Part shown: positions 36,950 through 45,515 of the stretch, in pieces
How positions within the stretch are numbered: position 1 is the stretch's first letter
Layout: every line of letters starts with the position of its first letter
NCBI RefSeq assembly: GCF_938028735.1
Contig: NZ_CALIMF010000015.1
Location: 1 to 64,000, forward strand
DNA from: an uncultured Thermanaerothrix sp.
GTDB lineage: Bacteria > Chloroflexota > Anaerolineae > Anaerolineales > Anaerolineaceae
DNA: 64,000 nt
Reading direction: 5' to 3'
Made by a program: the position numbers and the translations under genes
The notes under the pieces: model-generated
The model's database searches: none
What the model was told of the DNA's origin: nothing
What the model saw: only the letters and a program-made list of their open reading frames with translations

Positions 36950-39580
36950 ATGGATAACCAATCCTCTATGCTACCCTCGATCTCGCGACTCTGGGAGCGT
37001 AAACAATGGCTGAGCATTATTCGGGTGGCAATTGAGGCACGAAGCCTGCGTTTTGCCCGTCAAGTGGCCATGGCCTGGTTGAATATTTATCCAGGCGATT
37101 TGACAATGAGCTATTGGCTAGCCAAGAGTTTCGTGCTAGATGGACTTATCGAGCAGGGGCAGGTTATTTTGGAGCGCGTTTTGCAGGTGGATCCAGAGTT
37201 TTATGAGGGCTATCGGCTGGTGCTTGATATTGCCGAGCGCGGAAATGCGCATATGGATCCTCAGGCAGCAAAAACAGCATTGTTTGTCCTGAATCCAGAT
37301 TTTGAGCCGCTTGAGTCCATGCCTGAATGGGCTGAAAGGCTACGTCAGGCGCGCCAAGCTTTGGAGCAGGGGCACCTTGAGCAGGCAGAAAACCAGATTT
37401 ATCGCGCCCTTACCCTGGCTCAAGATCAATTGTTGGTCTACCTAACCCACATTCGAATTCTACATCGCTTGCAAGATTGGGTTAGCGTTGTTCGATTTAG
37501 CAATCTCTATCGTCAGCGCTGGCCGGACTGTCTGGGGCTAACGCTGGCGCTGGCAGAGGGCAAACTGGCATTGGGGGATGAAGCTGAAGGTACAAGCCTG
37601 TTGCATCGGTGTGTGACTATGGACGTCGCTGGCCAGGTCATCCTGCGATGGTTAGGTCCTGGGCATCCTTTTTGGCGTCTCTGGCCTGATTCTTTGACCC
37701 TAACCTTTGATTTTCCGGTTCCGGCTGAGGTAGCTGCTCACTTAGGTTGGAACCAATTGTCTGAACCCTCGGTGCAAGAGATTTCTGTTGGAGATGTTGC
37801 GGTTGAAAATCTTAGATCTTTTGCCACAAACTCTCCGGAATATAAGGATAGTGAGCGAACGGTGAACGAGGAGCAGAGTGGAGAAGAACCTAAAAATGCT
37901 AATGAGAGTAGTTCTGTCTCTCATTTACCCCGAGCAAAGAGCCCTTGGGTTCTTGAAATTGAAAATGAACTTGATGCCATTGCCAAACGGATTAATCGCG
38001 GTGGTATTGCCCATGTAGATGGGCGATTTCCAATTTACGTAGTTTTCTCTTCTCGTGTGGGGTTAGAACAGCATTACGGTGAGCAAGCCGCTACTACCAT
38101 CGTGGCTCAAATGCAGGAGTTGGTGGAAGTGGTAGCCAATGAGTTTGGCTGGGGTGCAATGATCTTCCTGCCGGATGATGCGGATTCTATGGCACGTTTA
38201 GGAATGAAACCCCTTGAAAAAACCGATGCATGGTCGCTCAAACTGGCGTTAGTGGATTTGGATGAGGTTCTAGCCAAACGGGGTGGCCGCATTGGCGCGT
38301 TACTAATCATAGGAGGGGATGAGATTGTTCCTTTCCATCGGTTGCCCAACCCAACTGACGATATAGACACTGAGGTGCTTTCAGATAATCCTTATGCTAC
38401 CCGCGACAGCAATTACTTTGTCCCCGAATGGGCGGTAGGGCGTTTGCCTGGAGGGCGCGATCGCGATCCAGGGCCGATTTTGCAAAGCCTGCGATCTATG
38501 CAAAGATACCATCGCGAACGCCGCAGAAATCCTTCGTGGTGGGAGCGTTGGTTAGCTTTTTGGCGTTCGTGGGGCTTCCCGGAGCATCGCGGCTTGGGAT
38601 ACTCGGCAGCTGTATGGCGTCGAGCTGCCCTGGCTACTTTCCGGCCAGTGGGCCGACGGAAAATATTCTGGATTTCACCGCCTTATAAGCGAGAGCGACT
38701 GAATCCCAAGGTGCTTACCCGCACGGCATTGAACTATTACAATTTGCACGGGCTGATAGACGGGGCTGAATGGTATGGTCAAAAGGACCCCCATGATCCC
38801 ACCCCGGGACCGGATTATCCAGTGGCCTTGACCCCAGGTGACCTCGTTAAGAATGGTAAAGCCCCCCGGATTGTATTTAGCGAGGCTTGTTATGGTGGTC
38901 ATATCCTGGGTAAGAGCGATCAGGATTCAATTGCTCTGCGTTTTTTAGATATTGGTACGTTGGCGTTTGTTGGTTCAACCAGCATCTCCTATGGGGCGGT
39001 TCAAAGCCCATTGGTTGGTGCTGATTTGCTCGGTTACTACTTTTGGAATGGATTGCGTGCGGGTTATTCAGCGGGTGAGGCGCTCTTGCTAGCTAAAATC
39101 GCCCTGGTGCGAGAAATGAACCGCCGTCAGGGTTTTCTGGACGGTGAAGACCAGAAGACTCTCATCTCATTCACGCTCTATGGGGATCCATTGACGTATG
39201 GGCTGGACCTGCTCAAACCCTCCAAGCGTCTGTTTCGATCCTTCCAGCGACCTAGGGTGAAAACCATCGCTGATCAGCCGAATGGCAAGGCTCTCCCCGA
39301 AACGATGAGTGGTCATCTGGTAGCTGAAGCCAAAAAGATTTTGGAACCCTTCTTGCCTGGATTGGCGCAGGCGGAATGGCGGCTTAATGTTGCCCGATCT
39401 ACGGCGGGTGAAAGAGAGGCCAATCCAGTATCTGGAAAGTCCGCTTTAGGCAACAGTAACGAGCCGTTGGTATTGGTTTTCCACAGGAACCAGATTGAAG
39501 GCGGAAAGGCCCATCCCTATTTTGCCCGGGTTACCATGAGCAAGGAGGGCAAGGTGATGAAGGTTTCGATCTCACGTTAA
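36950..39580 (+). CDS. TPR protein with clan CD (C25/caspase-like) cysteine peptidase domain
   Basis: 876 residues, no signal peptide, so cytoplasmic. Residues 1-285 are TPR-like helices. A polar linker (about 285-335) leads to a caspase/gingipain-fold domain (about 340-755). This shows ALLIIGGDEIVPFHR (449-463), SDNPYATRDSN and VGRLPGG, then the candidate catalytic pair H600 in NLHG and C647 in SEACYGG, and the closing FTLYGDPLTYG. The order and spacing match peptidase family C25 and its relatives. A small mixed domain ends the protein. AGGAGG at 36935-36940 supports the start, and the gene lies 4 bases after the giant TPR gene. Substrate unknown. Confidence 0.85.
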   Translation: MDNQSSMLPSISRLWERKQWLSIIRVAIEARSLRFARQVAMAWLNIYPGDLTMSYWLAKSFVLDGLIEQGQVILERVLQVDPEFYEGYRLVLDIAERGNAHMDPQAAKTALFVLNPDFEPLESMPEWAERLRQARQALEQGHLEQAENQIYRALTLAQDQLLVYLTHIRILHRLQDWVSVVRFSNLYRQRWPDCLGLTLALAEGKLALGDEAEGTSLLHRCVTMDVAGQVILRWLGPGHPFWRLWPDSLTLTFDFPVPAEVAAHLGWNQLSEPSVQEISVGDVAVENLRSFATNSPEYKDSERTVNEEQSGEEPKNANESSSVSHLPRAKSPWVLEIENELDAIAKRINRGGIAHVDGRFPIYVVFSSRVGLEQHYGEQAATTIVAQMQELVEVVANEFGWGAMIFLPDDADSMARLGMKPLEKTDAWSLKLALVDLDEVLAKRGGRIGALLIIGGDEIVPFHRLPNPTDDIDTEVLSDNPYATRDSNYFVPEWAVGRLPGGRDRDPGPILQSLRSMQRYHRERRRNPSWWERWLAFWRSWGFPEHRGLGYSAAVWRRAALATFRPVGRRKIFWISPPYKRERLNPKVLTRTALNYYNLHGLIDGAEWYGQKDPHDPTPGPDYPVALTPGDLVKNGKAPRIVFSEACYGGHILGKSDQDSIALRFLDIGTLAFVGSTSISYGAVQSPLVGADLLGYYFWNGLRAGYSAGEALLLAKIALVREMNRRQGFLDGEDQKTLISFTLYGDPLTYGLDLLKPSKRLFRSFQRPRVKTIADQPNGKALPETMSGHLVAEAKKILEPFLPGLAQAEWRLNVARSTAGEREANPVSGKSALGNSNEPLVLVFHRNQIEGGKAHPYFARVTMSKEGKVMKVSISR

Positions 39581-41398
39581 TGGAGGGGACGTAATCGTTG
39601 ATCCCTGCGTACGCGGCGATTCCTTTTGCTCCTGCAGTACCAAGTCGATAAACAGGGCCGCCGACCAGCCAAACACGTGGGCGGCCTTTTCACAGGCTTC
39701 GCCAGTTTCGGGGTGGTAGTACTCCACAATGTCTTGGTTGCGATTGATCATTTCTAGGGTGCGTCGGCGTAGGGTTTGTCCAAGTTCGGGATAGCCAGTG
39801 CGCATCAACCCTTCGATGAGGAGGTAGTTAACGTTGACCCACGTTGGCCCGCGCCACATCTGGGTTGGGTTGTAGTGCGGGTCATTGAGGGCAACAGTAG
39901 GTACTGGGAAAGCAGGCCAGAACTCCGCTGGATTGATCAGGTGTTGAACCAAAGCGGAGTGAATAGGGGCAGGCAATTGCCCGGTTAGTAAGGGAAACAA
40001 ACTAAATGGTGTCAGGATCTTAATGGGTTTTTCGTGATGCCAGGGCCAGAACACACCGGCTTTGGCATCCCATAGCTTTGCGATCATACGTGAGAGCAAT
40101 GCCTGGGCTTGAGTTTGCCAGCGTTGAACATCTTCGCTCAAGTTGAGCACCTTGGCCATTCTTGCGAGGGCTTCTAATTGTAGGAAGAGATACGTATTCA
40201 AGTCGGGAGAAGTAACCGGCATCCCCTCATCCCACAAGGGACTGTCATCCAAGCCGGAGGAGTAGGGATGTTGATATTCGCACAGGCCATCTTCATCGAT
40301 ATCGTTCTTGCTGAACCACCATGTGTTCCAATGCACAATCGCATCATAAATTTCTTTCAAAAACTGTTGGTCCCTAGTGCTCAGGTAAAGCTTCCAAGCC
40401 GCCCAACCCAAAATAGGGGGCTTGGTCACATCTGCCTTTACTGGAAAATCCAAGTGGGTGATGGTGCCTTCGTCATGGACAGCGTCAGGAAGCATGCCAT
40501 CCTCGCGTTGGTGGTCGAGTAGCACACGGAATTGGTCCTGCGCTAGACGAGGGTTCACGTGGCGGTAGGCGAGCGCATGAAAGAAGGCATCCCATTGCCA
40601 GACGCCAACGTAGAAAGGCTTGGAGGGCACCATGGCTTCACGGGTGGTGTAGAAGCGTGTGGATATTAACCCGGCGCGCATAATCCACCAGGCGTAGTAA
40701 TATTGCAGTTGGTAAATACCCTCCACCCGGGGCACGGCTTGGAACCACTCTTCCCATCGTTGCAAGGCCGCGGTAAGGGCTTGTTGGAGGTCAGGAATGT
40801 AACGATTGAAGCCCAGACGGGGTGTGATGTTAAGTAGCAGGGCGTTGGGATCACCGTGGTCGAATAAGATCTCAACATTAATTTCATTGGGTTGCTGAAG
40901 GGTGATTTGATTCTTAAGCATGGGACGGTCGCTGGTGTAAGCCACGTTGCGTCGAATATCCCCCACCATATGGAGAATCCCTCCACGCCGATCCGTATGC
41001 CCCTGATTGACGTGAACGATAAACCGCAGTCCGCAGCGGGCTGTGGGGAGGAGGATGAGAAGCGTTTCAGAGTCAGCGAACGTGAGTGCAAAAACACCCT
41101 TGGATGTGCCGATTTCGATCAGATGAGGATACGTTGTGACCTGATCAAAATCCAGTGGGTGTCCAGCCTCATCGCAAAAGGTCAGGTTTTCGATCAGTGG
41201 CGGGCGATAACGATATCCAGAGAGGCGGGGGTCAATTTTGAGCCATCGTTCGGCGAGCCGAATCGTCAGCGAGTTATTATTGCGTAAGACCAGCAAGCGT
41301 GAACCGCGCTCGGTGAAGGGAACATTAATCAAATCGATCCGGTTTTTTAGTAGGGAGCAAATCGAATTTTGGGGAGGAGCGTACAGACCGGATTGCAT
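39572..41398 (-). CDS. GH63-type glycoside hydrolase, probable glucosylglycerate (or mannosylglycerate) hydrolase
   Basis: A cytoplasmic 608-residue protein. An N-terminal beta domain (about 1-200) is followed by an (alpha/alpha)6 barrel with VWQWDAFFHALAYRH, YSSGLDDSPLWDEGMPV, MWRGPTWVNVNYLLIEGL and EYYHPETGEACEKAAHVFGWSA. The DDSPLWD and EYYHPETG elements match the catalytic regions of bacterial GH63 mannosyl/glucosylglycerate hydrolases. Neighbouring genes synthesise glucosylglycerate, which supports that substrate. It is the last gene of the minus-strand operon and overlaps the protease gene end by 9 bases in convergent orientation. Confidence 0.82.
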   Translation of the reverse strand: MQSGLYAPPQNSICSLLKNRIDLINVPFTERGSRLLVLRNNNSLTIRLAERWLKIDPRLSGYRYRPPLIENLTFCDEAGHPLDFDQVTTYPHLIEIGTSKGVFALTFADSETLLILLPTARCGLRFIVHVNQGHTDRRGGILHMVGDIRRNVAYTSDRPMLKNQITLQQPNEINVEILFDHGDPNALLLNITPRLGFNRYIPDLQQALTAALQRWEEWFQAVPRVEGIYQLQYYYAWWIMRAGLISTRFYTTREAMVPSKPFYVGVWQWDAFFHALAYRHVNPRLAQDQFRVLLDHQREDGMLPDAVHDEGTITHLDFPVKADVTKPPILGWAAWKLYLSTRDQQFLKEIYDAIVHWNTWWFSKNDIDEDGLCEYQHPYSSGLDDSPLWDEGMPVTSPDLNTYLFLQLEALARMAKVLNLSEDVQRWQTQAQALLSRMIAKLWDAKAGVFWPWHHEKPIKILTPFSLFPLLTGQLPAPIHSALVQHLINPAEFWPAFPVPTVALNDPHYNPTQMWRGPTWVNVNYLLIEGLMRTGYPELGQTLRRRTLEMINRNQDIVEYYHPETGEACEKAAHVFGWSAALFIDLVLQEQKESPRTQGSTITSPPLT

Positions 41399-41411
41399 AC
41401 AATAGGCCTCA

Positions 41412-43130
41412 CTATAGAATCTCCAACCACAAAAGTCCGTATGGGGGGAGGCTCACTTCCAGAGGATCCTTCAAGTCGATAACCTGACCGGATAACAATT
41501 CTAATCCCTTCGTCCCGAAAAGTTGGAATGAAGCAAGGGGAACTTTAAGGTTTTGCAATTCGGCGCTTACGTTATGCACACATAGCACGATTGAGGAAGC
41601 CTCTGGAGTTTGGCGGATTAGGCAGAAAACCGCAGGTGAAAGCGAAAGCACCCTTTGAAAGCCATAAGGGTTGAAGGCAGGGCTTTTCTGCCGGGCTTGT
41701 ATCAGGGCTAACATGCCCTCAAGCACACGTGCTTCACGAGACTTGGGATGACTTAGTCTTTCCTCAATCGTTCTTAATGAAAACTTCTGGCGATTGATGG
41801 CTCGGTTGTACCCTAACAAACGTACCCCCTCGTTCCAATTCGACGAGCCAAGCAAACTGTGAACGTAGATTCCGGGGATTCCCTGCAAAGCCATTAAAAT
41901 AGCGTGGGCTAACAAAAAGCGCCGGAGAGAGAGCTCCTCTGAGTTGGGATCTGCGAGGGCATCAAAGTAGGTGATATTGAGCTCATAGGGGCTCAAGGTA
42001 CCATCTGGATTGCTTTTATAAGAAATCAATCCACCCCGCTCTTGAACTCGGGTGATTAGGGTCTCAATTTCGGTTTCGCTCAACATCCCGCGTACGGGAT
42101 TGATGCCGATTCCGTCATGGGAGGCAAGAAAGTTGAAAAACGTCACCTCTGAGGAAGGTAGTTTGAGCGCTGTAGCGGCCCATTGGGTCATCTTTTCCGC
42201 ATTTCCGCTATAGAGAGTATGGAGCATTAACGGTGGGAGGGCGAAGTTATAGACCAGATGCGCCTCGTTATATCCGTCTCCAAAGTAGGAAAGGTTCTCG
42301 GTGTGTGGAACGTTGGTCTCAGTGATCAAGAGCGCCCAGGGTGCGATCTGTTTCACGATTGTTCGGAAGAGACGCACCAAACCATGTGTTTGAGGTAGGT
42401 GAATGCAGGGTGTGCCAATCTCTTTCCAGACATAAGCCACTGCATCCAGACGGATGATTCGGGCGCCGTGCTCGAGGTAAGTGAGTAAGACGTCTACCAT
42501 CTGGAGTAGGACTTGAGGGTTTTTGTAGTTGAGATCCACCTGGTCGGCACTGAAAGTGGTCCAGACCCACAGGGTTCCCTGAGGGGTTTCAAAAGGGGTT
42601 AATAGAGGCAAGGCGCGAGGGCGCACTACAGCGGAGAGATCAGTCTCAGGGGAGGCAGTGAGGTAGAAATCGCTAAAATTCGGGTCCCCTTTCAGAAAAC
42701 CCTGAAACCATGGGTTTTGCACCGAGGTGTGATTGAGCACCAGATCTACCATCAAGATAAATTCAGAGGCCAGCGTTTGGATGTCATCCCATGTGCCGAG
42801 AGCAGGATTGACTTGATAGAAGTCGATGACCGAGAATCCATCGTCTGAGGAGTACGGAAAGAAGGGCAGGATGTGCAGCCCCGACAAGGCGCTTTTCAAG
42901 TGATGCCGACAAAACCGGCGCAAGGTCCTTAAGGGGCGTTCGCCATCCGCGGTAAACTGATCTCCGTAAGTAATGAGGATGACATCTTGGTGATCTAGCG
43001 GGTGGGTTGGAATGGTCGGCGGATGGAAGCGCTGAAGACGTGCCACTAACGTGGGCAGGAGGCGATGGGCGGTATCGCTTCCATACAAGAATTTTAGGTG
43101 CTCAAGAAGGGGGGTGGGGTTAATGTTCAT
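41412..43130 (-). CDS. GH13_18 sugar phosphorylase, probable glucosylglycerate phosphorylase
   Basis: A sucrose-phosphorylase-type enzyme of 572 residues. Motifs include LHILPFFPYSSDDGFSV, the nucleophile aspartate in ARIIRLDAVAYVWKE, the acid/base glutamate in LLITETNVP, and ASHDGIGINPVRG. The subfamily also includes glucosylglycerate phosphorylases, and the context (GpgS and its phosphatase upstream) favours that over sucrose. It would release glucose-1-phosphate and glycerate. An upstream start at 43151 is possible, but ATG 43130 forms an ATGA overlap with the phosphatase stop, as elsewhere in this operon. Confidence 0.85.
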   Translation of the reverse strand: MNINPTPLLEHLKFLYGSDTAHRLLPTLVARLQRFHPPTIPTHPLDHQDVILITYGDQFTADGERPLRTLRRFCRHHLKSALSGLHILPFFPYSSDDGFSVIDFYQVNPALGTWDDIQTLASEFILMVDLVLNHTSVQNPWFQGFLKGDPNFSDFYLTASPETDLSAVVRPRALPLLTPFETPQGTLWVWTTFSADQVDLNYKNPQVLLQMVDVLLTYLEHGARIIRLDAVAYVWKEIGTPCIHLPQTHGLVRLFRTIVKQIAPWALLITETNVPHTENLSYFGDGYNEAHLVYNFALPPLMLHTLYSGNAEKMTQWAATALKLPSSEVTFFNFLASHDGIGINPVRGMLSETEIETLITRVQERGGLISYKSNPDGTLSPYELNITYFDALADPNSEELSLRRFLLAHAILMALQGIPGIYVHSLLGSSNWNEGVRLLGYNRAINRQKFSLRTIEERLSHPKSREARVLEGMLALIQARQKSPAFNPYGFQRVLSLSPAVFCLIRQTPEASSIVLCVHNVSAELQNLKVPLASFQLFGTKGLELLSGQVIDLKDPLEVSLPPYGLLWLEIL

Positions 43131-43729
43131 CCGACCGAGGGGGGCCAGCAAATTACCGTGATTGAAGCGTTATCGGGAATTAGGGAAAAGACACGCTCAA
43201 ATGGGAAATGAGAGGCCTGGACGATTAATGTGGCAATTGCCAGACCATGTGAGACCAGGAGCACGCGCTGACCGGGGTGCCGGGAGGCAATATCATTGGC
43301 GGCAGCGGCCATCCGTTGGGCTACTTCCAGCACACTTTCACCGCCGGGAGGTCGGACCTGTAAAGGCTGCTCTTGACGTTGAGATATGTGATGGGGAAAG
43401 CGAGCAACCACTTCGGAGAACTGCATTCCCTCCCATTCGCCTTGATGGATCTCGCGCAAGCGCGGATCCACAATAACGGGACAGTGAACACGGGCAGCAA
43501 GGATGAGTGCCGTGTCGTGGGCGCGCTTCAAGTCGCTGCTGTAAATGGCGGCAAAGTGATGCCCGTCTAGAGAAGCAGCAACGTGCTTGGCCTGTTCTAT
43601 CCCGGTGGTGTTGAGGGGCACATCTGTCTGTCCCTGATAGCGGCCTTCCAGATTCCAGTCGGTTTGGCCATGGCGGACAGCCCAGATTTCGCATTGGGTT
43701 GGATGACAAGAGGGTTTAGGGGTGACCAT
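43127..43729 (-). CDS. Histidine phosphatase family, probable glucosyl-3-phosphoglycerate phosphatase
   Basis: A 200-residue phosphoglycerate-mutase-like enzyme. The catalytic histidine is in AVRHGQTDWNLEGRYQGQTD, the acid residue in LREIHQGEWEGM, and the second histidine in VSHGLAIATLI. Members of this family dephosphorylate glucosyl-3-phosphoglycerate (mycobacterial GpgP), and the gene lies directly after the synthase, overlapping it by 14 bases. The specificity is therefore inferred from context; general GpmB-type activity cannot be excluded from sequence. Confidence 0.85.
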   Translation of the reverse strand: MVTPKPSCHPTQCEIWAVRHGQTDWNLEGRYQGQTDVPLNTTGIEQAKHVAASLDGHHFAAIYSSDLKRAHDTALILAARVHCPVIVDPRLREIHQGEWEGMQFSEVVARFPHHISQRQEQPLQVRPPGGESVLEVAQRMAAAANDIASRHPGQRVLLVSHGLAIATLIVQASHFPFERVFSLIPDNASITVICWPPSVG

Positions 43730-45515
43730 CTGGGTGATTTTCTAAATATTCGGGGATTTCGATCATAGGTGGGCGCTCTTGCTCCACCACTTCCTGAACT
43801 ACGAGTGAATAGCGGCCTTCTTCGTAGCGGATAAACTTCATGGACTTATTGACCTCTTCCAGAATGGGGAGGTGGTAGCGTTGCTCAAGTTTGCGAATAA
43901 AAGCCTGGAGAATTAGAAAGGACATTCGACTCAACGCCTCGAGGGGTTGATTGTGATGAATACGTTCCTGAAGGTCTACCTGGGCGATTGCAGAAAGTCC
44001 GAAATGTTCAAAAACGTCAATGAGCAGTCCAGTTTCTACACCATAACCAGAGAAGAAGGGCAAACGCTCGAGGGCCCGGCGACGGCCTCCGTATTCGCCG
44101 GAAAGCGGTTGGATTACCCCGGAGAGTTCGGGGTAGAACATGTTAATTAATGGGCGAGCGGTCAATTCGGTGACACGTCCTCCGCCAGTGGCTTGGATTT
44201 TCTCACCCTCACGGATAGGGCGACGATAGAAACCTTTGACAAACTGGATCTGAGGGAAGTGGAGTAGGGGGCCCAATATGCCGTAGACGAACCGTGGATG
44301 GATGTTAACAATATCCGTATCTATCCAGAGGATAATATCTCCTTTGGTGACGTATAGGCTTTTCCATAGGGCCTCTCCTTTCCCCTTGCGGGCCCCATAT
44401 TGAGGCAGAACTTGCTGGTGAATGTACACGGGAATGCCAAGGTCGGCGGCAATTTCTCGCGTCCGGTCGGTGGAATTGGAATCCATCAGAATAATTTCGT
44501 CCAACAGGGGGACCTGATCCATCAAAGCAGATTTGACACAGGATATGACTTGCCCAACGGTCTCTTCTTCATTGAGTGCCGGAAGAGCCAGGCTAATGGT
44601 CAGATTTTGTTTCTCTTTTAGAGTCACCAGTTCGTTTAAGTCTGCAAACTCATCCGCATGAAAGGTGTTTTCGGCAAACCATTTATCTACCAAAACCGAG
44701 ATGGCTTTGTAACCGATCCGCTCGCTTTCGGGTCCACTCCAAGTTGTGGGCAGGGGTTGGGCGCTCTTAACGACGATAACCGCACATGAGGCTTGATTGA
44801 GCAGAGTTTCGGCGGTAAGGCCTAAACCGCTGGTCTCGGGGGTCGGTCGCGCAGCTGCCCCGATAATTAGCAGATCGGCCCGTTGGGCTTCTTCCAGGAT
44901 CGCGTGAGCGGGTTGATCGGCAGCAGCGGTTTTATAGGTAAGTTCTCGGAAACTGGGGAGGATACGCGCCAGCCCACGGAATGGACCTTCAATCTGACTG
45001 CGCTCTGGCCCGACTAGATGCAGTGCTGTGATGCGATAATCGTGCAAACCCAAAGCCATGCGTAGGCCAAGTTCAGCATGGGGGCCACCGCGTAGGGGGA
45101 GCAGGATGTTGCCTTTGTATTCCGGCCATGGGCCACGAACTAGTGCCAAATTACAAGGCGCAGAGGAAAGGACCTCAGGGAGAGTGAACAGTCCCTGAAA
45201 ATGATAAGGGATTTCCAGGACGAGTAAATCGGGCAGATCATTTTCCAGGCGCTGGCGTAAGTCTACCCATCCAGTCGATTCGGAAAGGACTTGGACGCGA
45301 TTGGTAAGACCAAGTGACTCGCGCAAAGCGGCAGAGATTTTGTGACCTTTAGAGTGGGGGTGAACTCTCTCTCCGGACGAAGGAGAGGTAATCTGGTAGA
45401 TGGCAAGCTCGGCATTGAGTGCGTGGGCCAGTCTTAACGCGTGGTAAGGTAAAGCCTGCCCAAGGACGGGGACGGCGACCCGTCGAAAGGGGATGAAACG
45501 TTTTTCAGTAATCAT
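43716..45515 (-). CDS. gpgS: Glucosyl-3-phosphoglycerate synthase fused to two USP domains
   Basis: The C-terminal half (from about residue 295) is a GT81 glycosyltransferase: ISLALPALNEEETVGQVI, EIILMDSNSTDRT, the metal site WIDTDIVN, KGFYRRP and PLSGEYGGRR. It should make glucosyl-3-phosphoglycerate from NDP-glucose and 3-phosphoglycerate. The N-terminal 270 residues look like two tandem universal stress protein domains, the second with DLLIIGAAARPTPETSGLG and ending ASCAVIVVKS. Ordinary GpgS is only about 320 residues, so the fusion is unusual. The start ATG 45515 forms an ATGA overlap with the upstream glycosyltransferase stop and has GGAGG. Confidence 0.88.
   Translation of the reverse strand: MITEKRFIPFRRVAVPVLGQALPYHALRLAHALNAELAIYQITSPSSGERVHPHSKGHKISAALRESLGLTNRVQVLSESTGWVDLRQRLENDLPDLLVLEIPYHFQGLFTLPEVLSSAPCNLALVRGPWPEYKGNILLPLRGGPHAELGLRMALGLHDYRITALHLVGPERSQIEGPFRGLARILPSFRELTYKTAAADQPAHAILEEAQRADLLIIGAAARPTPETSGLGLTAETLLNQASCAVIVVKSAQPLPTTWSGPESERIGYKAISVLVDKWFAENTFHADEFADLNELVTLKEKQNLTISLALPALNEEETVGQVISCVKSALMDQVPLLDEIILMDSNSTDRTREIAADLGIPVYIHQQVLPQYGARKGKGEALWKSLYVTKGDIILWIDTDIVNIHPRFVYGILGPLLHFPQIQFVKGFYRRPIREGEKIQATGGGRVTELTARPLINMFYPELSGVIQPLSGEYGGRRRALERLPFFSGYGVETGLLIDVFEHFGLSAIAQVDLQERIHHNQPLEALSRMSFLILQAFIRKLEQRYHLPILEEVNKSMKFIRYEEGRYSLVVQEVVEQERPPMIEIPEYLENHPDGHP

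Noticed and set aside
36950-39580. Secreted gingipain-type virulence protease
   Set aside because: No signal peptide, propeptide or sorting domain is seen; the N-terminus is TPR-like and the operon is regulatory and cytoplasmic.
41412-43130. Plain sucrose phosphorylase
   Set aside because: The family fits, but no sucrose transport or metabolism genes are nearby, and the neighbours make glucosylglycerate. Kept as an alternative, not the main call.
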